DNA of 64,000 bases. It comes from Clostridia bacterium (lineage in GTDB: Bacteria; Bacillota; Clostridia; Oscillospirales; Butyricicoccaceae). The notes under the pieces were generated by a model. The model made no database searches. It saw only the letters and a program-made list of their open reading frames with translations, and was not told where the DNA came from. The stretch covers positions 1-64,000 of the forward strand of contig JAFQTO010000044.1 in assembly GCA_017408985.1 (NCBI GenBank). Reading direction: 5' to 3'. The position numbers were made by a program, and so were the translations under genes. Position 1 is the first letter of the stretch. Every line of letters begins with the position of its first letter. Positions 1-7,661 of the stretch are shown here, one piece after another.

Positions 1-61
1 CGTCCGGTGACCGGACCCTATTGATTAGAGGGAGTCCGGAGTTCGCCGTCTGGGGTAGCAA

Positions 62-95
62 TAAAAAAGCACCGGATCCCCGGTGCTTTTTTATT
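62..95 (-). terminator. Intrinsic terminator, duplicated copy
   Basis: A GCACCGG/CCGGTGC stem (69-75 and 80-86) is flanked by A and T runs on both sides, so it could stop transcription in either direction. It is the duplicate of the terminator after tRNA-Lys. Confidence 0.7.
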
Positions 96-118
96 GGTGA
101 CCCAGCGGAGATTCGAAC
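95..118 (-). pseudogene. tRNA-Lys 3' fragment
   Basis: This stretch is identical to the acceptor/T-arm end of the intact tRNA-Lys, including the encoded CCA, but lacks the rest of the molecule. The expected T-stem partner is replaced by a 12 bp hairpin. It cannot form a tRNA. Confidence 0.7.
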
Positions 119-193
119 ACTGGACGCGGTGCGTCCAGTGTTTCCGGACCCTATTGGTTAGGGGTGTCCGGAGTTCGCCGTCTGGGGTAGCAA

Positions 194-226
194 TAAAAAA
201 GCACCGGATACCCGGTGCTTTTTTAT
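194..226 (-). terminator. Terminator of the tRNA operon
   Basis: GCACCGG (201-207) pairs with CCGGTGC (212-218). On the minus strand a run of T follows directly, immediately downstream of the CCA end of tRNA-Lys. Confidence 0.85.
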
Positions 227-302
227 TGGTGACCCAGCGGAGATTCGAACTCCGGACACCCTGCTTAAAAGGCAGGTGCTCTGCCGACTGAGCTACTGGG
301 TC
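227..302 (-). tRNA. tRNA-Lys(TTT)
   Basis: Full cloverleaf with acceptor GACCCAG/CTGGGTC, anticodon loop CTTTTAA on a CCTGC/GCAGG stem, T-loop TTCGAATC and encoded CCA (76 nt). It is the last gene of the leftward tRNA operon, only 18 nt after the stop codon of the lipoprotein gene, so it must be cut out of a mixed mRNA/tRNA transcript. Confidence 0.95.
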
Positions 303-320
303 GTTTTAACTTCCTGAGAG

Positions 321-623
321 CTACTGTTTGAAAAACTCGACGTGGTCGATCATTATCGAGTTGCCGTTTTTGCTGAAACTGTGCTCCGATTTGAGACTTC
401 CGACTGTGACGATCAGTTTGTCTCCCTTTACCTCAAAGGTGCCGTACGTTTCTATCCCTGCAACCGAGATTATAACATCGTCACCGCTGAAGGTATAGCT
501 TGTTGCCACGCCAAGCTCTTTCTGTGCCAGGTAGGTGCCCGACAGCGTGGTGCATCCGCACAGGATAAAGACAGTTATGACCGCCAGCAAGCTCAGACCT
601 GTGAATCCTGCTTTTCGGCGCAT
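321..623 (-). CDS. Small lipoprotein in the tRNA operon
   Basis: A 100-residue protein of unknown function. The N-terminus is a basic signal peptide followed by a hydrophobic segment ending in a lipobox (ILCGC), so it is probably lipid-anchored outside the membrane. The remaining 75 residues are beta-rich with lysines and glycines, like small lipocalin-type or copper-resistance-like domains, but no family is assigned. ATG at 623 is preceded by GGGAGG; a longer reading frame would run through the tRNA-Gln gene and is not used. The gene sits between tRNA-Gln and tRNA-Lys on the same strand and is probably read from the tRNA promoter. Confidence 0.75.
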   Translation of the reverse strand: MRRKAGFTGLSLLAVITVFILCGCTTLSGTYLAQKELGVATSYTFSGDDVIISVAGIETYGTFEVKGDKLIVTVGSLKSEHSFSKNGNSIMIDHVEFFKQ

Positions 624-643
624 AGCTTCCCTCCCAAAGAAAA

Positions 644-718
644 TGGCTGGGGTAGCTGGATTTGAACCAGCGAATGTCGGCGTCAAAGACCGATGCCTTA
701 CCGCTTGGCGATACCCCA
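644..718 (-). tRNA. tRNA-Gln(TTG)
   Basis: Acceptor TGGGGTA/TACCCCA, discriminator G, encoded CCA, anticodon stem TCGGT/GCCGA with loop CTTTGAC giving TTG. 75 nt. Confidence 0.93.
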
Positions 719-771
719 ACATCGACTGCCCGGTACTTCTGCCTTGGCCCGACTCTTGCTAAAGAAAAAAA

Positions 772-849
772 TGGGGTGGATGACCGGATTCGAACCGGCG
801 ACCTCCAGAGCCACAATCTGGCGCTCTAACCAACTGAACTACATCCACC
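772..849 (-). tRNA. tRNA-His(GTG)
   Basis: Acceptor GTGGATG/CATCCAC with the extra 5' G that marks tRNA-His (position 849) opposite a C discriminator, anticodon loop TTGTGGC, and encoded CCA. Confidence 0.95.
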
Positions 850-864
850 ATAAATGACCTAAAA

Positions 865-941
865 TGGCGCGCCCGGAGAGACTCGAACTCCCAACCTACT
901 GCTTAGAAGGCAGTTGCTCTATCCTGCTGAGCTACGGGCGC
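865..941 (-). tRNA. tRNA-Arg(TCT)
   Basis: Acceptor GCGCCCG/CGGGCGC, discriminator G, CCA encoded, anticodon stem ACTGC/GCAGT with loop CTTCTAA. 77 nt. Confidence 0.95.
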
Positions 942-1003
942 ATAAAATAGGCCTACTATTCAGCTATCCTCGCGGGGCAACCCTCAAAAGGCTTACTGCA
1001 CTT

Positions 1004-1077
1004 TGGAGCAGGTGATGGGAATCGAACCCACGTGTTCAGCTTGGAAGGCTGACATTCTACCATTGAACTACACCTGC
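1004..1077 (-). tRNA. tRNA-Gly(TCC)
   Basis: Acceptor GCAGGTG/CACCTGC, discriminator T, CCA encoded, anticodon stem TCAGC/GCTGA with loop CTTCCAA. First gene of the leftward tRNA operon. Confidence 0.95.
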
Positions 1078-1107
1078 ATAAGCATAGTTTTCCAAATCAG
1101 CTTTTTG

Positions 1108-1136
1108 ATTTTACCATATAGATTTGGCTTTGTCAA
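1108..1136 (-). promoter_or_regulatory. Promoter of the tRNA operon
   Basis: On the minus strand, TTGACA (1136-1131), a 17 nt spacer and TAAAAT (1113-1108) lie about 30 nt upstream of tRNA-Gly. It drives Gly, Arg, His, Gln, the lipoprotein and Lys. Confidence 0.85.
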
Positions 1137-1218
1137 CAATTTTTATTATAAGTATTGCATTTTTCTCAAATATGTTATATCATATATCATAATGTAACAT
1201 TTATAAGATGGGTAGTGG

Positions 1219-1998
1219 ATGGCAATGAGCAATCAAAGACGAACAAAGATCAAGGATTACATCGACAGCCGCGGTGAGGCTACCGTAGCCGAACTGCTCA
1301 ATCTGTGCGGAGGCTGCTCCAATATGACTCTGTGGCGCGACCTCAAGCAGCTTGAGGAGGAGGGCAGTATTCGCCGTACACGGGGCGGAGCTATCTCCCT
1401 GCGTCTTATCCAGCCCGACACCGAGGGTCTGTATATCCGCCGCTCCAGAGAGAATATCAACGCCAAACGCGCTATCGCACGCACCGCCGTCAAATACGTC
1501 ACCTCCGGCCACGCCATATTCTTTGACGCGGGCAGCACGGTGATGGAGCTGGCACGGCTGCTGACCGACGAGCATTTTACGGTCATTACCAGCGGTGCAA
1601 ACATCGCCATTGAGCTGTCACAGCTTCGCTCCTGCAACGCTATATGCGTAGGCGGCCAGCTGAGCGCCAACACCCTGTCCTTTTCGGGGCCTCACGCCGA
1701 CGCGTTTATCAACTCGGTGAACATCGACACCGCCGTTATGGCGACTTCGGGCTTCTCGCTCAAGCACGGATTCACCTCGGGCTCTTTTACCGAGCACGAG
1801 CTCAAGCGCAGCGTCATCTCCAAAGCCGAAAAGGTCATTATGCTGATGGACGCCAGCAAGCTGCAGCGCAATCTGCCCTTTACGTTTGCCACACTCAGCG
1901 ATATCGACATAATAATCACCGATAAGCCGCTGCCCGCAGACGTGATGGAGAAGTGCAACTCGGCAAAAGTCAAGGTCATCGTGGCAGACAATCAGTGA
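1219..1998 (+). CDS. DeoR/GlpR-family transcriptional regulator
   Basis: 259 residues. Residues 1-57 are a winged helix-turn-helix with the family pattern TLWRDLKQLEEEG followed by RTRGGA. Residues about 75-235 are the DeoRC sugar-phosphate sensor domain, ending in MLMDASKL and the LSDIDIIITD stretch. Members usually repress sugar catabolic operons and are released by a phosphorylated sugar. No sugar genes are adjacent, so the target is unknown. The gene stands alone and divergent from the tRNA operon. ATG at 1219 has only a weak ribosome site; ATG at 1225 is an alternative start. Confidence 0.9.
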   Translation: MAMSNQRRTKIKDYIDSRGEATVAELLNLCGGCSNMTLWRDLKQLEEEGSIRRTRGGAISLRLIQPDTEGLYIRRSRENINAKRAIARTAVKYVTSGHAIFFDAGSTVMELARLLTDEHFTVITSGANIAIELSQLRSCNAICVGGQLSANTLSFSGPHADAFINSVNIDTAVMATSGFSLKHGFTSGSFTEHELKRSVISKAEKVIMLMDASKLQRNLPFTFATLSDIDIIITDKPLPADVMEKCNSAKVKVIVADNQ

Positions 1999-2077
1999 TT
2001 TTGAGCCCCACACCATAAATATATGCAGTTTTTTCACATATTTTCTTGTATTTTTGTCCTATAGTGCAAAAAATATG

Positions 2078-2106
2078 TTTACAAGAGCAAATATATGTGG
2101 TAGAAT
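2078..2106 (+). promoter_or_regulatory. Promoter upstream of rpsO
   Basis: TTTACA (2078-2083), 17 nt spacer, TAGAAT (2101-2106). This leaves an approximately 85 nt 5' UTR before rpsO. Confidence 0.7.
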
Positions 2107-2200
2107 AACGCTGTTATGTCTACGATCTTGGTTTTGGGTCAATTTATCCACAGCCCATCACTCAGACGTCAGATAAAAATATCAAAGGAGGATATAAACA

Positions 2201-2467
2201 ATGATCCTGAAAGAAAAGAAGACACAGGTCATCGAGGCCAACCGTACACACGAGACCGACACCGGTTCTCCCGAGGTACAGATCGCTATTCTCACCGCTC
2301 GCATCAACGAGCTCACCGAGCACCTCAAGGTCCACAAGAAGGACGAGCACAGCCGCAGAGGTCTGCTCAAGATGGTAGGTAAGCGCCGCAAGCTGCTTGT
2401 TTACCTGCAGAATAACGATATCGAGCGTTACCGCGCAATCGTTGCCAAGCTGGGTCTTCGTAAGTAA
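2201..2467 (+). CDS. rpsO: 30S ribosomal protein S15
   Basis: 88 residues, the usual full length. It carries the family signature around residues 23-70 ([39 protein letters not shown]) and ends GLRK. S15 binds the central domain of 16S rRNA early in 30S assembly. It has a strong AAAGGAGG site. pnp follows on the same strand 184 nt downstream, the classic bacterial rpsO-pnp arrangement. Confidence 0.98.
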   Translation: MILKEKKTQVIEANRTHETDTGSPEVQIAILTARINELTEHLKVHKKDEHSRRGLLKMVGKRRKLLVYLQNNDIERYRAIVAKLGLRK

Positions 2468-2474
2468 ACAGTGT

Positions 2475-2506
2475 ATCATGGGGAGGCTCTGTGCCTCCCC
2501 TGTGAT
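2475..2506 (+). other. Hairpin between rpsO and pnp
   Basis: GGGGAGGC (2480-2487) pairs with GCCTCCCC (2493-2500), extended by TATCA/TGATA. No T-run follows, so it is more likely a weak terminator or an mRNA 3'-end stabiliser for rpsO than a strong terminator. Confidence 0.6.
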
Positions 2507-2540
2507 ATATCAGGCAATTTTCAAGCAACCTTTTGTACGT

Positions 2541-2613
2541 GGCGGACGTCTTTTAGCAGTTGAACAGTATCACGAGCCTATCGCGGCACTGTTCAAGTGC
2601 TAAAGATCCCGCC
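2541..2613 (+). promoter_or_regulatory. Long leader hairpin upstream of pnp
   Basis: The left arm 2541-2568 and right arm 2588-2613 are nearly fully complementary: GGCGG with CCGCC, TCTTTTAGCA with TGCTAAAGA, TTGAACAGT with ACTGTTCAA, and a 19 nt loop. No T-run follows, so it is not a terminator. In E. coli a comparable pnp leader stem is cut by RNase III and PNPase then represses its own mRNA; the same logic here is inferred. Confidence 0.75.
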
Positions 2614-2651
2614 AAAATCCAACCGAATAATAAAGAAAGGCGGAAAAACAA

Positions 2652-4769
2652 ATGATCAGACACGCAACATTCCCCAACCACAAGATCTATGAAACCACCC
2701 TTGCAGGCAGAAGTCTGAAGGTCAACATCGGCAAGATGGCAGGCCTGGCAAACGGCTCCTGCGTAGTATCCTTTGGCGACACCACCGTTCTGGTGACCGC
2801 AACCATGGCAAAACAGCCCAGAGAGGGCGTGGACTTCTTCCCCCTCTCGGTCGATTACGAAGAGCGTCTGTACGCGGTAGGCCGCATCCCCGGCAGCTTT
2901 ATGCGTCGTGAGGGCCGCCCCGGCGAGAAGGCTATCTTGGTCTCCCGTCTTATTGACCGTCAGATCCGCCCCTTCTTCCCTGCTGATATGCGCAACGACG
3001 TATGCGTCAACGCAACCGTTCTGGCTGTTGACCACGACGACAGCCCCGAGATCGCCGCTATGCTGGGCGCATCCATCGCTCTGTCCATCTCCGATATCCC
3101 CTGGAACGGCCCCATCGCAGGTCTGCAGGTAGGCTACGTTGACGGCAACCCCGTTATCTGCCCCAACTGCGAACAGCGTGCAAAGAGCATTCTGCAGCTG
3201 ACCGTTGCAGGCAGTGATGAGAAGATCGTTATGATCGAGGCAGGTGCCGATCAGCTGCCCGACGCGGAGATGCTCCGCTCCATCAAGGAAGCTCACGTCG
3301 AGATCAAGAAGCTGATCTCCTTTATGCGCAATATGAAGATAGAGAACTTCAAGGAGCCCGCAAGCTATCCCAGCATGAAGCTGCCCGAAGAGTTCTTTGA
3401 GGCTGTCAAGGCATACGCACGCGATGCAGTCCGTGCCGCAGTGGACACCGACGACAAGACCGTCCGCGATGCACGTATCGACGCTATCACCGAGGACGTC
3501 AAGGAGCACTTTGCAGACAGCGAGTACGTGGAGCTGGTAGGCGAGGCTATGTACAAGCTGCAGAAGTTCGTCGTCCGCCGTATGCTGCTGGACGAGGGCA
3601 AGCGTGTCGACGGCAGAAGCCTGACCGATGTCCGTCCTCTGGCGAGCGAGGTCGGTGTTATCCCCCGTGTACACGGTTCCGGTCTGTTCACCCGCGGTCA
3701 GACTCAGGTCCTGACCATCTGCACACTGGGCACCCTGCGCGACGCTCAGGAGCTGGACACCACATTCGAAGAGACCGAAAAGAGATACATCCACCACTAC
3801 CACTTCCCCTCCTACTCGGTAGGCGAAGCACGTCCCACCCGCAGCCCCGGCCGTCGTGAGATCGGCCACGGTGCACTGGCAGAGCGTGCTCTGGAACCCG
3901 TTATCCCCTCCGCTGAGGAGTTCCCCTACGCCATCCGTCTGGTCAGTGAAGTTCTGTCCTCCAACGGCAGTACCTCTCAGGGCTCCGTATGCGGCAGCAC
4001 CCTTGCTCTGATGGATGCAGGCGTGCCCATCAAGGCTCCCGTTGCCGGTATCTCCTGCGGTCTTGTTACCGAGGGCGACAGACACATCACATTCACCGAT
4101 ATTCAGGGCATTGAGGACTTCTTCGGCGATATGGACTTCAAGGTAGCAGGCTCCGAAAAGGGCATCACCGCTATCCAGGTCGACATCAAGAACGACGGCC
4201 TCACCTATCAGATCATCGAAGAAGCATTCGAGAAGACCCGTGTTGCCCGTCACGAGATCCTTGAAGAGATCATGCTCAAGGCTATCGCAGCTCCCAGAGA
4301 TGACGTTTCCGCATATGCACCCAAGATGATCCGTATGACCATCGATCCCGACAAGATCCGCGAGGTCATCGGCAAGGGCGGCGCTGTTATCCAGAAGATC
4401 ACCGCCGAGACCAACACCAAGATCGACATCGAGGACGACGGCAGCGTCTGCATCGCCGCTGTCAACGCAGCCGACGGCGAAAAGGCAAAGAAGATGATCG
4501 AGGCTATTGCCAAGGATCCCGAGGTAGGCGATCTGTACTACGGCAAGGTCATGCGTATCATGAACTTCGGCGCATTCGTTGAGCTGTCTCCCGGCAAGGA
4601 AGGTCTGATCCGCATCAACCATCTGGACAACAAGTTTGTCGAGAAGGTCGAGGACGTCCTCAACATCGGTGACGAGACCTGGTGCAAGGTCATCGAGATC
4701 GACGAAAAGGGCAGAATCAACCTGTCCCGCAAGCTGGCTCTGCGCGAAATGGAGCAGAAGGGCGAATAA
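2652..4769 (+). CDS. pnp: Polyribonucleotide nucleotidyltransferase (PNPase)
   Basis: 705 residues. It degrades RNA 3' to 5' using phosphate and is part of the mRNA decay machinery. Order: first RNase PH-like core (about 10-140), helical linker, second catalytic RNase PH core (about 310-540, with the GSTSQ and CGSTLALMDAGVP stretches), a KH domain (about 555-615, IGKGGAVIQKI) and an S1 domain (about 622-692, GKVMRIMNFGAFVEL). Length is normal. ATG at 2652 follows AAGAAAGGCGG. It is followed by a strong terminator. Confidence 0.98.
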   Translation: MIRHATFPNHKIYETTLAGRSLKVNIGKMAGLANGSCVVSFGDTTVLVTATMAKQPREGVDFFPLSVDYEERLYAVGRIPGSFMRREGRPGEKAILVSRLIDRQIRPFFPADMRNDVCVNATVLAVDHDDSPEIAAMLGASIALSISDIPWNGPIAGLQVGYVDGNPVICPNCEQRAKSILQLTVAGSDEKIVMIEAGADQLPDAEMLRSIKEAHVEIKKLISFMRNMKIENFKEPASYPSMKLPEEFFEAVKAYARDAVRAAVDTDDKTVRDARIDAITEDVKEHFADSEYVELVGEAMYKLQKFVVRRMLLDEGKRVDGRSLTDVRPLASEVGVIPRVHGSGLFTRGQTQVLTICTLGTLRDAQELDTTFEETEKRYIHHYHFPSYSVGEARPTRSPGRREIGHGALAERALEPVIPSAEEFPYAIRLVSEVLSSNGSTSQGSVCGSTLALMDAGVPIKAPVAGISCGLVTEGDRHITFTDIQGIEDFFGDMDFKVAGSEKGITAIQVDIKNDGLTYQIIEEAFEKTRVARHEILEEIMLKAIAAPRDDVSAYAPKMIRMTIDPDKIREVIGKGGAVIQKITAETNTKIDIEDDGSVCIAAVNAADGEKAKKMIEAIAKDPEVGDLYYGKVMRIMNFGAFVELSPGKEGLIRINHLDNKFVEKVEDVLNIGDETWCKVIEIDEKGRINLSRKLALREMEQKGE

Positions 4770-4800
4770 TAAGCCCGATCGCAGCAATAATATAAAATGA

Positions 4801-4827
4801 GCGGGAGGTCTCACCTCCCGCTTTTTT
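4801..4827 (+). terminator. Terminator after pnp
   Basis: GCGGGAGGT/ACCTCCCGC stem with a 3 nt loop and six T. Confidence 0.95.
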
Positions 4828-4934
4828 ACAAAAGCGAACGACGCTTGCGTCCATATATATCATGCGGCAGGAGCAAGCCCCTGCCCTACACACAATGTTT
4901 ATTGATACAGCCCTGACAAAAGGAGTTGTTATTT

Positions 4935-6203
4935 ATGGTAGAAAAAATTATCCTCAACAACGGTGTGCGCGTACTCTGCGAAAAGCTTCCCTATCTGCGT
5001 TCCTGCAGCATAGGTTTTTGGGCAGAGAGCGGTTCGAGACACGAAAGCGCCGAGATAAACGGTATTTCGCATTTTCTGGAGCATATGCTGTTCAAAGGCA
5101 CCAAAACCCGCTCTGCCGCCGACCTTGCCTGCGCTTTTGACGAGATAGGCGGTCAGGTCAACGCGTTCACCAGCAAGGATCACACCTGCTATTACACACG
5201 CACCACAGATATGCATCTGCAGACGGCTGTCGATCTGCTGTTGGATATGTACACCAACTCGGTGTTCGACAAAAAAGAGGTCGATCTTGAGCGCGGCGTG
5301 ATCTGCGAGGAGATCGATATGTACGAGGACACCCCCGACGATCTGGTCAACGAGCTTTTTGCCCAGAACATATACGCAGGCGACCCGTTGGGCAGACCGG
5401 TGCTCGGCACAAAAGACACCCTCGCCGGCATCACCTCCGAAGTCCTGCGCGACTACCACAAACGGCGCTACACCGCCGAAAACACCCTTGTCTCCCTCTG
5501 CGGCAACGTGTCCGATGAGGCGCTGCAGGAGATCTGCCGCAAGCTTGAGAGCATCCCCGCAGGCGGCGACAAGACCGAGGACGGATTCGTCGCCTTCAAG
5601 CCCTGCATCGTCACACGCCGCAAGAAGATCGAGCAGAATCACCTGATAGTGGGCTTTGAAGGCGTGCCTCTGGGCTCGGATGACAGATTCGTTATGCAGG
5701 CGCTGAATAATATTCTGGGCGCGGGTATGTCATCCCGTCTGTTCCAGCGTGTACGTGAGCAGAACGGTCTGTGCTACTCCATATACAGCTTCTGCACCAA
5801 CTATATCGGTGCGGGCGTGCTGGGCGTATACGTAGGTTTAAGTCGTGACAGCGAACGAAAGGCGCTTGAGCTGATACGCGAGATATTTGAGGAGATCAAG
5901 CACGACGGCGTGACAGACGAGGAGCTTCACCGCACCAAAGAACAGCTCAAGACCACCCTGCTGATGGGTATGGAAAGTACGGCATCCCGTATGAGCACCA
6001 TCGCCCGCAACGAAATGGTGTACGGCAGAGAAGTCGGCGAGGATGAGCTTATAGCGGGTATCGACTCGGTAACGGGTGAAGATATCAAAAAGCTTGCAAA
6101 CCGCGTATTTGACTACAGCCGCGCGACCCTGAGCGCCGTAGGAAACGTAGAACGCAAGAGCGAATACGCAAGCCTGCTCAAAACGGGTAAAGTAAGCGAA
6201 TAA
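4935..6203 (+). CDS. M16-family zinc peptidase
   Basis: 422 residues, the length of single-chain bacterial M16B (processing-peptidase-like) proteins. The inverted zinc motif HFLEH is at residues 46-50; a conserved glutamate in ERGVICEEI about 75 residues later supplies the third ligand. The N-terminal half is catalytic and the C-terminal half (from about 210) is the inactive homologous domain with the SSRLFQRVRE stretch. ATG at 4935 lies 9 nt after AGGAG; an upstream TTG lies too close to the ribosome site. In many Firmicutes this gene follows pnp, as here. The natural substrate is not known. Confidence 0.93.
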   Translation: MVEKIILNNGVRVLCEKLPYLRSCSIGFWAESGSRHESAEINGISHFLEHMLFKGTKTRSAADLACAFDEIGGQVNAFTSKDHTCYYTRTTDMHLQTAVDLLLDMYTNSVFDKKEVDLERGVICEEIDMYEDTPDDLVNELFAQNIYAGDPLGRPVLGTKDTLAGITSEVLRDYHKRRYTAENTLVSLCGNVSDEALQEICRKLESIPAGGDKTEDGFVAFKPCIVTRRKKIEQNHLIVGFEGVPLGSDDRFVMQALNNILGAGMSSRLFQRVREQNGLCYSIYSFCTNYIGAGVLGVYVGLSRDSERKALELIREIFEEIKHDGVTDEELHRTKEQLKTTLLMGMESTASRMSTIARNEMVYGREVGEDELIAGIDSVTGEDIKKLANRVFDYSRATLSAVGNVERKSEYASLLKTGKVSE

Positions 6204-6221
6204 AAGAAAATACCGACTGTT

Positions 6222-6258
6222 AAAAAACCGCCGTTGGGACATCCCTCGGCGGTTTTTG
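6222..6258 (+). terminator. Terminator after the M16 peptidase
   Basis: AAAACCGCCG pairs with CGGCGGTTTT, followed by T-rich sequence. Confidence 0.9.
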
Positions 6259-6262
6259 TAAT

Positions 6263-6340
6263 CTGTCGCCAACGGCGACACCTATGCTTGCTGCGCTGTG
6301 AAATTTTTGCCTGCGGCAAAAGTGAAATTGCCAGATCGGT
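6263..6340. repeat. Degenerate TGAAATT hairpin repeat
   Basis: The non-coding stretch 6259-6490 holds GTCGCC-AAC-GGCGAC, then GTGAAATT, the hairpin TTTTGCC-TGC-GGCAAAA, and AGTGAAATT. The same hairpin next to AGTGAAGTT occurs in the array at 42061-42208, so this is probably a decayed member of that repeat family. The rest of the stretch shows nothing recognisable. Confidence 0.6.
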
Positions 6341-6495
6341 CCCCCTTCCCCTGCACAGTAGAAGGATTGTCGCTTTTTTCTCACCCATGTCAATAAGGTG
6401 CGGTTTGACAATCTGCTGTACGGTTTATGGTGCAGCTTTCGTGATAGGCTATGAATAAAATAAGGCTGCCTGCGCCTGATGGAAGGAGTTTTGGT

Positions 6496-7383
6496 ATGAT
6501 CTATCTTCATTCGTTCGGTTTTTTGTCGCAGGAATGCGAGGACGTCTATCTGTCTAAGCCCACACCCAACTGTTATCCCACCAAATACCCGTTTAACGTG
6601 TTCCGCTACCGTCATCTGCCAAGGTTTGAGTTTGAGCCAATTACAATTTTTTACGGCACCAACGGCAGCGGCAAGACCACCCTGCTAAACGTTATTGCCC
6701 AAAAGCTGGGACTGCACCACCGCACGGCATACAACCGCACCGAATTTTTTGATGACTACGTGAATATGTGTACTATGGACCTGTCATATAAATTCGGTGA
6801 TCAGGCATTGAGCAAGAGCAAGATACTCACCAGCGACGACGTGTTTGACCATCTCATCGACGTGCGGTATATCAACGCAGGCGTCGACAGACAGCGCGAG
6901 GAGCTGTTTGAGGAGTATGCCTCCATAAGACGGGATCAGACGAGTCCTTTGGGATGCCAATTCCGTATGGGCTCATTAGACGAGTACGATATGCTCAAAA
7001 AATACGCAGACGCATCCAAGGGCAGCTGTTCAAAATACGTGCGGGCGCGGGTCACGCGGAGCATCAACGGACGGTCAAACGGCGAGGAGGCTCTGAGGTT
7101 TTTTACCTCTCAGATCGAGGACAACGCCGTTTATCTGCTTGACGAGCCCGAAAACAGTCTGTCTGCCTGCAATCAGCAAAAACTGCTGAAGTTTATTGAG
7201 GAGTCAGCGAGGTTTTTTGGGTGTCAGTTTATTATCTCGTCACACTCACCGTTTTTTCTGGCGGCGCAAGGTGCAAAAATATACGATCTTGACATAACTC
7301 CGCCAAGGGCACGTCTATGGACAGAGCTGCCCAACGTGCGGGCGTATTTTGAGCTGTTTGACAAGCATCGGGAGGAGTTTTGA
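6496..7383 (+). CDS. Stand-alone AAA/ABC-type ATPase
   Basis: 295 residues, resembling the predicted-ATPase group COG3910 (SMC/ABC-like fold). Walker A GTNGSGKTT is at about residues 55-63, an ABC-like signature SNGEEA at about 191, Walker B VYLLDEPENSLS at about 205, and a switch histidine in ISSHS at about 235. There is no transmembrane segment and no partner nuclease or transporter beside it. The chosen ATG follows AAGGAG by 8 nt; a longer frame has no ribosome site. The cellular role of this group is not established; some relatives act in DNA repair or defence. Confidence 0.85.
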   Translation: MIYLHSFGFLSQECEDVYLSKPTPNCYPTKYPFNVFRYRHLPRFEFEPITIFYGTNGSGKTTLLNVIAQKLGLHHRTAYNRTEFFDDYVNMCTMDLSYKFGDQALSKSKILTSDDVFDHLIDVRYINAGVDRQREELFEEYASIRRDQTSPLGCQFRMGSLDEYDMLKKYADASKGSCSKYVRARVTRSINGRSNGEEALRFFTSQIEDNAVYLLDEPENSLSACNQQKLLKFIEESARFFGCQFIISSHSPFFLAAQGAKIYDLDITPPRARLWTELPNVRAYFELFDKHREEF

Positions 7384-7446
7384 CAGACTGCCCGACACAA
7401 ACACCGCTGCGGCGTACGCCAACAGAGGCATATACGCCGCGGCGTG

Positions 7447-7475
7447 TTGACATTTTGGGGCGCATATGTTATCCT
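7447..7475 (+). promoter_or_regulatory. Promoter of the mntP transcript
   Basis: TTGACA (7447-7452), 17 nt spacer, TATCCT (7470-7475), immediately ahead of the riboswitch. Confidence 0.8.
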
Positions 7476-7479
7476 AACC

Positions 7480-7605
7480 TTAATGAGGGAGTAGCGGGCG
7501 CGAGAGCGCAACAAGTCAACATACTGGCGTTTTTTGCCTGGCTTGTTTTAATTTGCGAGACTCATATACGCTATGGCATAGCTGTATGTGGAGTCTTGTT
7601 TTTTT
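7480..7605 (+). ncRNA. yybP-ykoY manganese riboswitch
   Basis: The leader contains GAGGGAGTAGC near 7485-7495 and a distal TGCGAGACTCATATACGC segment near 7554, followed by a GTATGTGGAGTC strand that closes the aptamer. The GGGAGTAG and GAGAC elements are characteristic of the yybP-ykoY class, which senses Mn2+ and often controls mntP. The downstream gene is mntP and a terminator stands between aptamer and gene, so Mn2+ binding probably prevents termination. Identification is from remembered consensus plus context. Confidence 0.82.
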
Positions 7606-7611
7606 GTGACA

Positions 7612-7645
7612 CCAAGTACGGTTTGCCGTGCTTGGATTTTTTATT
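7612..7645 (+). terminator. Expression-platform terminator of the mntP riboswitch
   Basis: CCAAGTACGG (7612-7621) pairs with CCGTGCTTGG (7626-7635), then ATTTTTTATT. It lies just before the mntP ribosome site GGAGG, so it acts as a conditional terminator. Confidence 0.88.
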
Positions 7646-7661
7646 ACGGAGGAAGTCACAG

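Larger units (their letters stand above)
11..226. repeat. Tandem duplication of the region just past tRNA-Lys
   Basis: Two copies of a roughly 110 bp segment lie at 11-118 and 144-250, offset about 132 bp. Each holds a GTCCGGAGTTCGCCG stretch, an intrinsic terminator hairpin and the 3' end of tRNA-Lys (acceptor, CCA and T-arm). The right copy belongs to the intact tRNA. In the left copy the tRNA part stops after the T-loop at about 118 and runs into a perfect 12 bp stem hairpin (116-127 pairing 131-142, loop GGT). The repeat may continue beyond the window edge. It could be a recombination scar or a small element using the tRNA 3' end. Confidence 0.75.

Noticed and set aside
144..195. A second tRNA gene on the plus strand
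   Set aside because: GTCCGGAGTTCGCCG looks like a T-arm, but no acceptor, D-arm or anticodon stem can be formed.
481..816. Minus-strand frame through tRNA-Gln and its flank
   Set aside because: It runs through a tRNA gene and the lipoprotein in another frame; no start signal.
2553..4814. A 753-codon open frame antisense to pnp
   Set aside because: It is the shadow of the strongly biased pnp codons. It has no ribosome site, reads as low-complexity Leu/Val/Asp/Gly sequence, and pnp is unmistakable.
7380..7661. N-terminal extension of mntP overlapping the ATPase stop
   Set aside because: This region is the promoter, riboswitch and terminator. The ATG at 7662 has a proper ribosome site.
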